NCBI RefSeq assembly: GCF_035556675.1
Contig: NZ_DATMFZ010000166.1
Location: 1-64,000 of the forward strand
DNA length: 64,000 nt
Source of the DNA: Geminicoccus sp035556675
Lineage (GTDB): Bacteria; Pseudomonadota; Alphaproteobacteria; Geminicoccales; Geminicoccaceae
Reading direction: 5' to 3'
Part shown: positions 47,904 to 56,851 of the stretch, piece after piece
Numbering within the stretch: position 1 is the first letter of the stretch
Layout: each line of letters opens with the position of its first letter
Program-made: the position numbers and the translations under genes
The notes under the pieces: model-generated
What the model was told of the DNA's origin: nothing
Database searches by the model: none
What the model saw: only the letters and a program-made list of their open reading frames with translations

Positions 47904-48848
47904 TCAGAGCTTGACGGCCGCGCAGAGCTTCTTCACCGCGTCCACGCTCTTGTCGAACTGCGCCTTCTCCCCGGCGTCCAGCTCGATCTCGACGACCTTC
48001 TCGACGCCATTGGCGCCGATGATGACCGGCACGCCGACATAGAGATCGTTCACGCCGTACTCGCCCGTCAGGTGCGCGGCACAGGGCAGGAGGCGGCGCT
48101 GGTCCTTCAGATAGCTCTCCGCCATCTGGATGGCCGAGGCGGCCGGGGCATAGAAGGCGGAGCCGGTCTTGAGCAGGCCCACGATCTCGGCACCGCCGTC
48201 GCGGGTCCGCTGGACGATCGCGTCGAGCTTCTCCTGGGTGGTCCAGCCGAGCTTGACCAAGTCGGGCAGCGGGATGCCGCCCACGGTGGAATAGCGGACC
48301 AGCGGGACCATGGTGTCGCCGTGGCCGCCCAGCACGAAGGCGGTGACGTCCTCGGGCGAGACCTTGAACTCCTCGGCCAGGAAGTGGCGAAAGCGCGCGC
48401 TGTCCAGGACGCCGGCCATGCCCACCACCTTCTGGGGAGCCAGGCCGGTAACCTTCTGCATCACCCAGACCATCGCATCGAGCGGATTGGTGATGACGAT
48501 CACGAAGGCGTTCGGGCAGTGGGTCTTGATCGCTTCGCCGACCTGCTTGATCACGCCGGCATTGATGGCGATCAGGTCGTCGCGGCTCATGCCGGGCTTG
48601 CGCGGGATCCCGGCGGTGACGATCACCACGTCGGAGCCGGCGATCGCCGCATAGTCGTTGCTGCCGGACAGAGCCGCATTATAGCCCTCGACGGGGCCGC
48701 TCTGCGCCAGGTCCAGCGCCTTGCCGGCCGGCACGCCCTCGGCGATGTCGAACAGGACGACGTCGCCCAACTCCTTCTGCGCGGCGAGCAGGGCGAGCGT
48801 GCCGCCGATCTGCCCCGCACCGATGAGTGCGATCTTCTTGCGCGCCAT
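47904..48848 (-). CDS. mdh: Malate dehydrogenase
   Basis: NAD-dependent malate oxidation in the TCA cycle. The 314 residues are of the LDH-like MDH type: MARKKIALIGAGQIGGTLA, VTAGIPRKPGMSRDDL, catalytic His in VLGGHGDTMVPL. ATG 48848 is the family start; an upstream start at 48872 is unnecessary. In the leader an inverted repeat pairs GTCCGTC (48876-48882) with GACGGAC (48915-48921) and an inner GCCGGC stem. Confidence 0.97.
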   Translation of the reverse strand: MARKKIALIGAGQIGGTLALLAAQKELGDVVLFDIAEGVPAGKALDLAQSGPVEGYNAALSGSNDYAAIAGSDVVIVTAGIPRKPGMSRDDLIAINAGVIKQVGEAIKTHCPNAFVIVITNPLDAMVWVMQKVTGLAPQKVVGMAGVLDSARFRHFLAEEFKVSPEDVTAFVLGGHGDTMVPLVRYSTVGGIPLPDLVKLGWTTQEKLDAIVQRTRDGGAEIVGLLKTGSAFYAPAASAIQMAESYLKDQRRLLPCAAHLTGEYGVNDLYVGVPVIIGANGVEKVVEIELDAGEKAQFDKSVDAVKKLCAAVKL

Positions 48849-48969
48849 TCCGGAACTCTTCCCTCGTTGCACTCTGTCCGTCGGCCGGAAGCCGGCGCCC
48901 TTCTAGGCCGGCGTGACGGACGCGGCAATCCGCACCTCGCCGTGCAGCGTGACAAGTCGTTCCCGAAAA

Positions 48970-49005
48970 GCCCGGCCCGGCGGCGATCAGGCACCGCGCC
49001 GGGCC
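48970..49005 (-). terminator. Intrinsic terminator of the large RTX gene
   Basis: GGCCCGGCG (48974-48982) pairs perfectly with CGCCGGGCC (48997-49005). Reading leftward, the stem is soon followed by CTTTTC. It lies 10 bases after the stop of the 49016-51739 gene, so it ends that transcript before mdh. Confidence 0.7.
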
Positions 49006-49015
49006 GGCGCGGCCG

Positions 49016-51739
49016 CTAGCCGACTGCCGTGTCCGGCCGGCGCGTCACCACGATCTGGTCGATGTCGAGCGTGCCGGTCTCGATCTGCTCCACGATGCCG
49101 ACCGGGTTGAGCAGGCGGAAGATCGCGGTGGAGCTGCGGGCACCACCGTCGCCGTCCAGGTCGACCCGGACCTGCACGTCGTTCTTGCCACCGATGCCGT
49201 CCAGGTCGGCCGTCTGGAACTGCAGCCACTTGCCGGCCTGGGCGGGATTGTAGCCGCTGCCCTGCAGGAGGTCGCTCAGCAGCAGCCGGTCACCTTCCCC
49301 GGCGTTGAAGTCGTGGATCGTGTCGAGCCGCTCGGTCAGGCTGCCGATCCGGAACAGGTCGGCGCCGGCCCCGCCATACAGCGCATCCTGGCCTGGCCCG
49401 CCGTTCAGGAGGTCGTCGCCGGCACCACCGGCGATGAGGTCGTTGCCCTGGCCACCGTCCAGCACGTCGTTGCCGGCCCCGCCGAAGAGCCGGTCGTCGC
49501 CGCCGCGCCCGCTGATCAGGTCGTCCTGGTTCGTCCCGTTCAGCACGTCGGCGCCGTCGGTGCCACGGGTCAGGGTGTTCTCCAGCACGACCTGCATGAC
49601 CGCCGGTTGGCTGGTCAGGCCCTCCTCGTCGGTCACGGTGAACGAGAACTCCCGGGTCCCCGCGCCCACCGTGCCGCTGGTGTTGACGTAGCGCACCGCG
49701 TTCAGCGCCAGATGGTAGTTCTCGAAGCTGTCCATGCCGATGAAGCGGATCTGGTTGCTGCCATCCTGCACGTAGCTGATCGAGGTCCCGTCGATCACCC
49801 CGTCCTGGTTGGCATCCGCACCCTCGGCGATGCCGAGCCGGTCGCCGCCCCGCTGGCCGGTCTCGATGCGCACCCGGGCACCGCTGGCCATGGCACTGTC
49901 GTCGACGATACTCGCCTCGTTGCCGACATCGGTACCCGATGCGCTCTCCCGGTAGGTCGGGCCGAAATGCACCTGGAAGGTGTTGTCGTTGAAGTCGAAG
50001 TCCGCGCCGCGGTTGGCCGGGGTCTGGTCCTCGAAGCTGATGGTCAGATCACCCTCGTCGCCGGTCAGGCCGGACACGACCTGGGTCCGTCCGAACGGGT
50101 TCAGCAGGTTCTCAGGGGTGGTCGGGTCCGCGTCGGCGGTGTGGAACACGAGGCCCTGGACGACCGTCTCGGTGCCGTTCTCGGCGATGTGCACCAGCAC
50201 GGGCGGCTGGCCGTCGCCGATCTTGGCGGCCTGCCCGGTGACCGGATTACGGAACTCCAGCCGGCCGCTCTCGAACAGGTCGGGATTGAGGGTGAAGCCC
50301 TTCTGCACCAGGAAGAAGCCGATCTGGGTGCCGGCCGGCACGGTGCCCAGCGCGAAGCTCGACTGGCCAGGGGTCAGCGGGCCCTTGCCGTCCTGCAGCT
50401 TGGGCTGGTCCGGGTCGAAGACGTCGCTGTTGACCTGCGGGAAGGCGACGCGGACGTCCTGGAAGCTGCCGTCGGTGCCGATGAAGTAGACGCCCAGGCT
50501 GTTTTGGAACTGGGACACCTCGTCCTTGAAGACGATGGTGACCGTGCGGTCCACGTCCAGCGTGAGGTTCGCCGGGTCGATGCCGAGATAGTCGGCGAAG
50601 TCGAACGCCTGCCCTTCCCGGAACTCGCCCAGCGCGTCGCCCGTCGACAGCTTGATACCGTCGGAGAGTTCGCCGATCCGGCCGATCAGCAGAGGCCGCA
50701 CCGACAGGGTCGGCGCCTGATTCTCCTCTACCGGCGGTGGCGGTGGCGGCGGTGACGCAGGGGGCGGTGGCGAGGGCGGTGGCGGCGGTGAGACCGGCGG
50801 GGACGGCGGAGGCGGCGAGGGTGGCGGCGGTGCCGGCGGTGGCGGCGGTGGCGAGACCGGATCCGAGGCCGCCACACCGGTCAGCGCACCCCGCGGCTCG
50901 ATCTCGCGAAAGCCGAACGTCAGCGCGGTCGGACCGAGCGGACCCGTGGCCTCGGCACCGGGCCCGATGCCCTCCGGGCCGTAGAAGGTATAGATCCCGC
51001 CGCCGGCATCGGCCGGCCCGGTGGCCTGCGGGCCGCCGTCCTCGCCGGCTGCCGGCTCGATGTTGGCGAGCTGCTGGGAACTCGCCAGCAGGGTGTCGGC
51101 GGCGACGAACGGGCCGTGGAGCACCGAGATGGCCGGCGCCGCCTCGCCTTCGCCCCGCGGCGCGAAGAAGTCGACCAGCACGAGCACGCCGCCATCGGCC
51201 AGCGTGATCACCAGGTCCTGCCCGTCCGGGGCATAGGTGGCGGTCTGCGGGTCGAAGCCTTCGTCGGGAAGCGCGTAGCGCTGGCCGGCCTGGACCAGGA
51301 AGGTGCTGCGCTCGCCGGGCTGCGGCACCGGCACGGTGATCACCTCGCCGCCGACCGCGGCGGCCGCGACCGCGGCGGCATCGGCGCCGGAGGACGGGGG
51401 CTGCGAACCGGGCGCGGCCGGATCGGCGCCCGGCGCGGCCGGGTCGGAGGGAGGAGCGCTCGCGCTCTCCTGATCCACCGCCTCGGTCATGGCCGGGGCA
51501 TCCTCGGCGGCGGCCGCCTCGGCCGCGGCACCGGTGCGCGCGGCGTCGGCCGGCACCTCGCCGCCCGCCCCGGCGACAGCACCGGCATCGCCGACCGGGC
51601 CGGGATCATCCGTCGTGCCGGGATCGGCTTGGGCGAACAGCGTGCCGGTATCGATGCCGTCGTCGGCGGAGTCCGGCCCGGCCCGGCCGACATCATCGAC
51701 GCCGGCGACGCCGTCCGCGTCACGCTGCAGATCTGTCAC
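49016..51739 (-). CDS. Large RTX surface protein with proline tract and DUF4114-like domain
   Basis: A 907-residue acidic protein. Residues 1-130 are low-complexity Ala/Asp/Pro; 130-290 hold two small beta domains (GEVITVPVPQPGERSTF, DGQDLVITLADGGVL). Residues 294-338 are nearly pure Pro/Ser. A middle region includes GTQIGFFLVQKG and ADFDFNDNTFQVHFG, typical of DUF4114. Canonical RTX nonapeptides run at about 726-793, then a type I secretion C-terminus. GTG start at 51739. Likely exported by a type I system and wall- or matrix-associated, acting as adhesin; no exporter is nearby. Confidence 0.82.
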   Translation of the reverse strand: MTDLQRDADGVAGVDDVGRAGPDSADDGIDTGTLFAQADPGTTDDPGPVGDAGAVAGAGGEVPADAARTGAAAEAAAAEDAPAMTEAVDQESASAPPSDPAAPGADPAAPGSQPPSSGADAAAVAAAAVGGEVITVPVPQPGERSTFLVQAGQRYALPDEGFDPQTATYAPDGQDLVITLADGGVLVLVDFFAPRGEGEAAPAISVLHGPFVAADTLLASSQQLANIEPAAGEDGGPQATGPADAGGGIYTFYGPEGIGPGAEATGPLGPTALTFGFREIEPRGALTGVAASDPVSPPPPPPAPPPPSPPPPSPPVSPPPPPSPPPPASPPPPPPPVEENQAPTLSVRPLLIGRIGELSDGIKLSTGDALGEFREGQAFDFADYLGIDPANLTLDVDRTVTIVFKDEVSQFQNSLGVYFIGTDGSFQDVRVAFPQVNSDVFDPDQPKLQDGKGPLTPGQSSFALGTVPAGTQIGFFLVQKGFTLNPDLFESGRLEFRNPVTGQAAKIGDGQPPVLVHIAENGTETVVQGLVFHTADADPTTPENLLNPFGRTQVVSGLTGDEGDLTISFEDQTPANRGADFDFNDNTFQVHFGPTYRESASGTDVGNEASIVDDSAMASGARVRIETGQRGGDRLGIAEGADANQDGVIDGTSISYVQDGSNQIRFIGMDSFENYHLALNAVRYVNTSGTVGAGTREFSFTVTDEEGLTSQPAVMQVVLENTLTRGTDGADVLNGTNQDDLISGRGGDDRLFGGAGNDVLDGGQGNDLIAGGAGDDLLNGGPGQDALYGGAGADLFRIGSLTERLDTIHDFNAGEGDRLLLSDLLQGSGYNPAQAGKWLQFQTADLDGIGGKNDVQVRVDLDGDGGARSSTAIFRLLNPVGIVEQIETGTLDIDQIVVTRRPDTAVG

Positions 51740-51908
51740 CCGCTATCCCCACCCTGTTCGGCCGTGCCGGCCGGGCCACAGGCCAAGCCCTACCGCCCCG
51801 TGGGCGGGACCGGCACGATTTTTCCTGAAACCGCTTAACCGAAGGCTAACCTATCTGGCCGCTATATCGCCCTCAACCGCATTCAAATAGCCGCGCGAGT
51901 ACCATAGT

Positions 51909-52550
51909 ATGTCTGTTCCGTCCGCTACCCCTGCACAGACTGCGATGATCCGCAAGACCATGCGCATCGGCCAAGTGCGTACCTCGATCAAGCTGGAGCC
52001 CGATTTCTGGGCGTATCTCAAGGACGTGTCCGCCCAGCGGCGCATCCGTCTCTCGGCGCTGGTCAACGAGGTGGCCAATGCCGCCCCCGAGCGCACCAAC
52101 CTGGCTTCGACGCTGCGCACCTTCTCGCTGGTCCATGCCCAGCTGCGCACCCAGGCGCTGCACCGGGACCTGGACCGGCTGATGGTGGCCGGCAACAACC
52201 AGGACCTGCTCAAGGTCATGGAGACCTGCCCGCTGCCGACCGTGATCCTCAACGCCGAGCGGCAGATCCGTCAGGTCAACCGTGCCCTGGTCACCTGGCT
52301 GAACCTGGACCCCAAGGCCACGATCGGTCAGCGCCTCGACAACGTCATGATCCTGCGTGCGCCGAACCTGAAGGAGATGTGGGCCCAGCTGTCCACGGGG
52401 GTGAGCCAGCGCGGCAGCTTCAGCGCCACCTATGTCAGCCCGGGCCGGGTCCGTACCGCACAGGCCCTGGCGGTCGCCCTCTCGCCTCTGGGCGAGGGCC
52501 AGCCGCGCGGCTCGATCGTGCTGTTCGAGACCCTGTCCGGCCGCAACTGA
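51909..52550 (+). CDS. Ribbon-helix-helix/PAS regulator
   Basis: A 213-residue cytoplasmic protein. Residues ~20-55 (VRTSIKLEPDFWAYLKDVSA then RIRLSALVNEVA) match the alphaproteobacterial RHH_4 fold. From about 100 a PAS-like domain follows (LPTVILNAERQIRQVNRALV, WLNLDPKATIGQRLD). The pairing suggests DNA binding tuned by a ligand or partner. It is divergent from the large RTX gene across 169 bases, so control of that gene is a natural guess, not shown. Confidence 0.7.
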   Translation: MSVPSATPAQTAMIRKTMRIGQVRTSIKLEPDFWAYLKDVSAQRRIRLSALVNEVANAAPERTNLASTLRTFSLVHAQLRTQALHRDLDRLMVAGNNQDLLKVMETCPLPTVILNAERQIRQVNRALVTWLNLDPKATIGQRLDNVMILRAPNLKEMWAQLSTGVSQRGSFSATYVSPGRVRTAQALAVALSPLGEGQPRGSIVLFETLSGRN

Positions 52551-53029
52551 CTCTGCCGGGCCTGGCCGGAATGACCGTCAGGCATGGCCAAGAGGTGGTG
52601 TGGGCCGGTCGGCGGGCGCTGCGAATCCGGGCGGATCACCGGAATTGGCGCCGGACGTCCAGCGGACGGGATGTCCGGTACTGGCCGAGCGTTGGCCGCT
52701 GCCAGCCGGTACCTGCCGATCCGGGTACATAGCGCGGTGCGGCTGAAGGCGTGGGCGGAACCGCTCGAGGCGGCCCTGGCCGATCCGGGGCGGCGGGCCC
52801 GATCGGCTGGTCTGGGTTGCCGAACCGCGATGCCCCGCCAAAGACGGGCACGAGGGGCCGCAGAACCGTCTTCCGGGGGCCGCAGAACCGTACGGCTGGT
52901 CGGGGAGCGACGATCAGCGGACGGCGATCTGCGGCCGACCTGCAATCAGGCAGAAATCAGCATCCGGCGATCCATTGCCTTGGCCGGACGGCATGGGCGT
53001 CGGCTGGCGCGCGGGCCGCGACCGGCGGT
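52551..53029. repeat. 479-base convergent spacer with a 16-bp direct repeat
   Basis: No supported gene between the RHH/PAS gene and the response regulator. It contains GGGGCCGCAGAACCGT twice, at 52854-52869 and 52876-52891 (22-base period). Open frames here continue across real genes on the other strand or lack family matches. No clear terminator was seen. Confidence 0.45.
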
Positions 53030-53650
53030 TCAACTCTTGGGCGCGCGCTTGCTCAGGATCCGCTGGAGCGTGCGGCGGTGCATCTCCAGCCGGCGGGCGG
53101 TCTCCGAGACGTTGCGGCCGCACTGCTCGAACACCCGCTGGATGTGCTCCCAGCGCACCCGGTCGGCCGACATCGGGATCTCCGTGCTGTCGCCGAGCCG
53201 GCCGACATCGTTGCCGAGCAGGGCCGCGATGATCTGGTCGGCGCTGGCGGGCTTGGCCAGATAGTCGACCGCACCGGCCTTGAGCGCCACCAGCGAGCTG
53301 GCGATGCTGTCATAGCCGGTCAGGATCACCACCCGCGCGCCCGGGCGCAGCTCCAGCAGCGTGTGCACCAGCTCCATGCCGTGGCCGTCGCTCAGGTTCA
53401 GGTCGAGCACGGCGAACTCGGGCGGGTGGTCGGCCGCCTGCTCGTGCGCCTCGCGCAGCGTGCCGACCGCCGAGACCAGGAAGCCGGCCTTCTCCAGGGC
53501 GCGGACCAGGTTGCGGCGCAAGGGCGCGTCGTCCTCGACCAGGAGCAAGGGCTTGGGGTCGTGCTCGCTGCGGATCCGCTCGCTCGTGTCGCCCAGCATG
53601 GTCAGCGGCCTCTCGAGGCGCGCCCCGCCGCTGGCGCGCAGGCGGGACAT
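53030..53650 (-). CDS. RegA/ActR-type response regulator, second copy
   Basis: A 206-residue regulator: receiver domain with LLLVEDDAPLRRN and phospho-acceptor Asp83 (FAVLDLNLSDGHG), switch/Lys region (GAVDYLAKPASADQ), then the RegA-type Fis-like helix-turn-helix (RNVSETARRLEMHRRTLQRI). It is a paralog of the regulator directly upstream, differing mainly in the receiver. ATG 53650 lacks a good ribosome site; ATG 53599, after GAGAGG, would give 189 residues. Probably co-transcribed with the kinase. Confidence 0.88.
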   Translation of the reverse strand: MSRLRASGGARLERPLTMLGDTSERIRSEHDPKPLLLVEDDAPLRRNLVRALEKAGFLVSAVGTLREAHEQAADHPPEFAVLDLNLSDGHGMELVHTLLELRPGARVVILTGYDSIASSLVALKAGAVDYLAKPASADQIIAALLGNDVGRLGDSTEIPMSADRVRWEHIQRVFEQCGRNVSETARRLEMHRRTLQRILSKRAPKS

Positions 53651-53669
53651 GGTTGCGGTCGGATCAAGG

Positions 53670-54263
53670 TCACTCCTTGGGCGCCCTCTTGTTCAGGATG
53701 CGCTGCAGGGTGCGGCGATGCATGTTCAGCCGGCGCGCGGTTTCCGAGACATTGCGGTTGCACTGCTCGAACACCCTCTGAATATGTTCCCAGCGGACCC
53801 GGTCCGCCGACATCGGGTTCTGCGGCGGCGGCGGCAGGGCGGCGCCGGTCGCCAGCAGGGCGGCGATCACTTCGTCCGCGTCGACCGGCTTGGCCAGATA
53901 GTCGATCGCCCCGGCCTTCACCGCTGCCACCGCGGTCGCGATGTTGCCGTAGCCGGTCAGGATCACCACCCGGGCCTTGGGATGAATCTCGCGCAGACGG
54001 CGAACGAGATCGATGCCGCTGCCGTCCTCCAGGCGGAGATCGATCACCGCATACTGGAGCTTGAGCGAGTGGATGAGGTTCAGGCCTTCCTTGTAGCTCT
54101 CGCCCGGAAACACCCGGAACCCGCGCCGCTCCAGGGCGCGCTGCAGCGACCGCCGCAGGGGCGCGTCGTCGTCGACCAGGAGCAGGGCCGGTTCCTCGCC
54201 CGATTCCATCTCCACCATCCCGGATGACGCCACCCGTAGGCCGCCGCTCGGCCGATCCATCAT
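53670..54263 (-). CDS. regA: RegA/ActR-type redox response regulator
   Basis: A 197-residue regulator: receiver with LLLVDDDAPLRRSL and Asp75 (AVIDLRLEDGSG), ILTGYGNIATAV, the Lys in DYLAKPVDADE, and the HTH RNVSETARRLNMHRRTLQRI. RegA homologs control photosynthesis, respiration, nitrogen and hydrogen genes by redox state. ATG 54263 overlaps the kinase stop (ATGA), the standard regB-regA coupling in some lineages. Which of the two regulators the kinase prefers is not visible. Confidence 0.9.
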   Translation of the reverse strand: MMDRPSGGLRVASSGMVEMESGEEPALLLVDDDAPLRRSLQRALERRGFRVFPGESYKEGLNLIHSLKLQYAVIDLRLEDGSGIDLVRRLREIHPKARVVILTGYGNIATAVAAVKAGAIDYLAKPVDADEVIAALLATGAALPPPPQNPMSADRVRWEHIQRVFEQCNRNVSETARRLNMHRRTLQRILNKRAPKE

Positions 54264-55639
54264 CCCAAGTTCTCCCCGAAGGAGCGTCGCCAGGCCTCGC
54301 TCGACCAGCGTAGCGTGACCACTGCCCCATCGTTTGCGTTCTCAACATGCAAGGCGGCGCCAGTGCGTGCAAGAAGCGTGGTGGCGATGAACACGCCCAG
54401 CCCCAGCCCGCCATTGTCCCTCCGGGTAGAAAGATAGGGCTCGCCCAGCCACGCCAGGACTTCCGGGGCAAAGCCCGGCCCATCGTCTCTGATCACCACC
54501 CGAACCTCGCGGCTGTCCTTCTCGACGACGACTTGCACCTTGCTGCGCGCGAATTCGAGCCCGTTGTTCAGGATGTTGCCGAGTGCGTGGCGGAACTCCG
54601 GGGTGGGCATCAAGGTAGGCTCTTCTTGCCCGTCCGCGATCCGGCTGGTCACCTCCAGGGTGACCAATGGTCGCGTATAGAGCTCGGCGATCTCGCGCAG
54701 GACGCTGGAAAGGGGGGCGCGTACGAACGGGGCGTGCTCGTCATGGTCACGCCGGCGCCCGATCCCCGCCAGGATCGTCCGGCAGCGCAGCGCCTGGTCG
54801 AGCAGCACCTGCGCTTCCGCGCACAGGGGATCGTCCTCCTCCAGCTCGTTCAGCATCTCCTTGGCGGTGATCAGGATGGTGGCCAGCGGCGAGCCCAGTT
54901 CGTGCGCCGCCGCGGTCGCCAGCGCGCCCAGCGCCGACATCTCCTGCTCGCGGGCCAGCGCCATCTGCGCCGCACCCAGCGCGTCCGTCATCCGCCGGGT
55001 CTCTTCCGCTACCCGCCAGGCATAGGCGGCAATCAGGATCGCGGCCATGCTGAGCGCTGCCCACACCGCCGCCACGTAGAGGCCGGGCAGCGGCAGGCCG
55101 CCGTCGAACCAGGGCAGCGGGCTCGGCACCAGCGCCAGGAAGGTGATGGTCGCCACCGCGAGCAGGCTGAGCAGCACGGTGGAGCCCAGGCCCAGCGTGG
55201 CCGCTCCCAGCATCAGCGGCACGGTGAGCAGGGCCGCGAACGGGTTGCGCAGTCCGCCGGTCAGCGCCAGCAGGTAGCCCAGCTGCACGATGTCGTAGGC
55301 GAACAGCCAGAGCGCCGAGCGCTCGGGCAGCCGGGTCGCCGCGCGCAGCGTCACCATCAGCGCCAGGTTGATCAGCGCCGAGAGAACGATCGCGGGCGCC
55401 AGCCACTCGAGCGGCAGCGGGATGCCCAGCGAGTAGTGGATGAACAGGACGGTGAACAGCTGACCCACCACCGCCACCCAGCGGGTGAGCGACAGGGTGT
55501 GCAGCCGGATCCGCCCCTGCATGTCGGCCGGTTCGGCCAGGCCCAGCACGCCCTGCAGAAACGCGCCGGCGCGGTGCAGCATCCCGCCGGCGCGTCCATC
55601 CTCGATCGCAGCCCCGGCCATCCGCTTGCCCATGCGCAT
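54260..55639 (-). CDS. regB: RegB/ActS-type redox sensor histidine kinase
   Basis: A 459-residue membrane kinase with about six segments between 50 and 210. The ubiquinone-site loop GGLRNPF is at 128-134. The H-box AAAHELGSPLATI places the phospho-histidine at 246, and the redox cysteine is C286 (ALRCRTILAG), forty residues later as in RegB of Rhodobacter (His225, Cys265). ATPase motifs are NILNNGLEFA and DDGPGFAPE, GLGLGVFIA. ATG 55639 has AAGGA upstream; a GTG at 55669 is less likely. Confidence 0.93.
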   Translation of the reverse strand: MRMGKRMAGAAIEDGRAGGMLHRAGAFLQGVLGLAEPADMQGRIRLHTLSLTRWVAVVGQLFTVLFIHYSLGIPLPLEWLAPAIVLSALINLALMVTLRAATRLPERSALWLFAYDIVQLGYLLALTGGLRNPFAALLTVPLMLGAATLGLGSTVLLSLLAVATITFLALVPSPLPWFDGGLPLPGLYVAAVWAALSMAAILIAAYAWRVAEETRRMTDALGAAQMALAREQEMSALGALATAAAHELGSPLATILITAKEMLNELEEDDPLCAEAQVLLDQALRCRTILAGIGRRRDHDEHAPFVRAPLSSVLREIAELYTRPLVTLEVTSRIADGQEEPTLMPTPEFRHALGNILNNGLEFARSKVQVVVEKDSREVRVVIRDDGPGFAPEVLAWLGEPYLSTRRDNGGLGLGVFIATTLLARTGAALHVENANDGAVVTLRWSSEAWRRSFGENLG

Positions 55640-55822
55640 GCCATCCGTCCTTGCAACCCACCCGAGCACGAACCCGCGCGGCCCGTATCGCGCAAGAGGA
55701 TATTTTCCTCGCGGCCTTCCGGCGGCACCAGGGCGCGGTGTCGTCCGGCTGCGGGGTACCCTGGGCGGGCCGGGCCGCCTAGCCTAGGGTGGCGCAACGG
55801 CGGTACGGCAGGAAGGATGGCC

Positions 55823-56440
55823 ATGATCAGGATCTGGGGGCGGAAGAACTCGCTCAACGTCCAAAAGGTGATGTGGGCGGTAGCGGAACTGGGCCTGGCC
55901 CACGAGCGGCTGGACGTGGGCGGCCCGTTCGGCGGCCTGGACGCGGCCTACCGGACGAAGAACCCGAACGGCCTGATCCCGGTGATCGAGGACCGCGGCA
56001 CGGTGATCTGGGAAAGCAACGCGATCGTCCGCTATCTCGCGGCACGCTGGGGGCAGGGGCTGCTCTGGGACCCCGATCCCGCGCGCCGGGCGCTGGCCGA
56101 CCAGTGGATGGACTGGCAGCAGACCATCGTCCAGCCGGGCCTGAGCCCCCTGTTCCTGGGCCTGATCCGCACGCCCGAAGCGCAGCGCGACCAAGCACTC
56201 CTCCAGGCCGCCGCTGCCCGGCTGCACGAGGCAATGGCCCTGCTGGACGCCCACCTGCAGGATCGGGCCTTCGTCGCCGGGGACGAACTGTCGATGGGCG
56301 ACATCCCGCTGGGCGCTGCCGTCAACCGCTATCTGCACCTGCCGATCGAGCGGCCGGCCCTGCCGGCGCTGCAGGCCTGGCACGAACGGCTAACGGCACG
56401 GGCCTGCTTCCGCACCCATGTGATGATCCCGCTCAGCTGA
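55823..56440 (+). CDS. Glutathione S-transferase
   Basis: A 205-residue GST: N-terminal half MIRIWGRKNSLNVQKVMWAV, GLIPVIEDRG and WESNAIVRYLA (the Glu-Ser that grips glutathione), C-terminal half with FVAGDELSMGDIPLGAAVNR. ATG 55823 is six bases after AGGAAGG; ATG 55817 is too near. The long open frame upstream crosses regB and is not coding. Substrate unknown. Confidence 0.9.
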   Translation: MIRIWGRKNSLNVQKVMWAVAELGLAHERLDVGGPFGGLDAAYRTKNPNGLIPVIEDRGTVIWESNAIVRYLAARWGQGLLWDPDPARRALADQWMDWQQTIVQPGLSPLFLGLIRTPEAQRDQALLQAAAARLHEAMALLDAHLQDRAFVAGDELSMGDIPLGAAVNRYLHLPIERPALPALQAWHERLTARACFRTHVMIPLS

Positions 56441-56550
56441 CCGGAGGCACCGCTTGCCGCTGTCGCGCAAGCGGCCGTCGTCCCGGCAATGGCATTGCCG
56501 CGCTTGCCGACCATATAAAGATAGCGTTATATGAATCGGGTGATTGCCGC

Positions 56551-56793
56551 GTGCTGCCAGAGATCCCCACGCCTTGTGTCGGCGTCTGCCGGCTCGATCC
56601 GGATACTGGCCTGTGCGAGGGCTGCCTGCGCACCGGGAGCGAGATCGCGGCCTGGGGCAGCGCGAGCAACGCGCAGCGCCTCGAGATCGTGCAGCTCCTG
56701 CGCGAGCGGCGCCGGGCGCGCGGCATCACCTCCTGGGCCGACCAGCGCCCGCGCCGCCGCGGCCGGGTGGCGATCGGCCGGTCCGGGGGCTAG
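56551..56793 (+). CDS. DUF1289 small cysteine protein
   Basis: An 80-residue protein from GTG 56551 with the family core PCVGVCRLDPDTGLCEGCLRT and EIAAWGSASNAQRLEIVQLL, four cysteines likely binding zinc or an iron-sulfur cluster. The C-terminus is Arg-rich. No ATG is available in frame; upstream, TATAAAGAT at 56514-56522 is an AT-rich promoter candidate. It lies in a frame hidden inside longer open frames. Confidence 0.85.
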   Translation: MLPEIPTPCVGVCRLDPDTGLCEGCLRTGSEIAAWGSASNAQRLEIVQLLRERRRARGITSWADQRPRRRGRVAIGRSGG

Positions 56794-56851
56794 CGGTCTT
56801 CTTCCCATCCCGGCCGGCCCGGTGCCGGCCTCTCCGTTGGTCAGGTTCCCG

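Noticed and set aside
54347..55816. Long plus-strand frame leading into the GST gene
   Set aside because: It is antisense to regB, which has full kinase motifs; only the part from 55823 is a GST.
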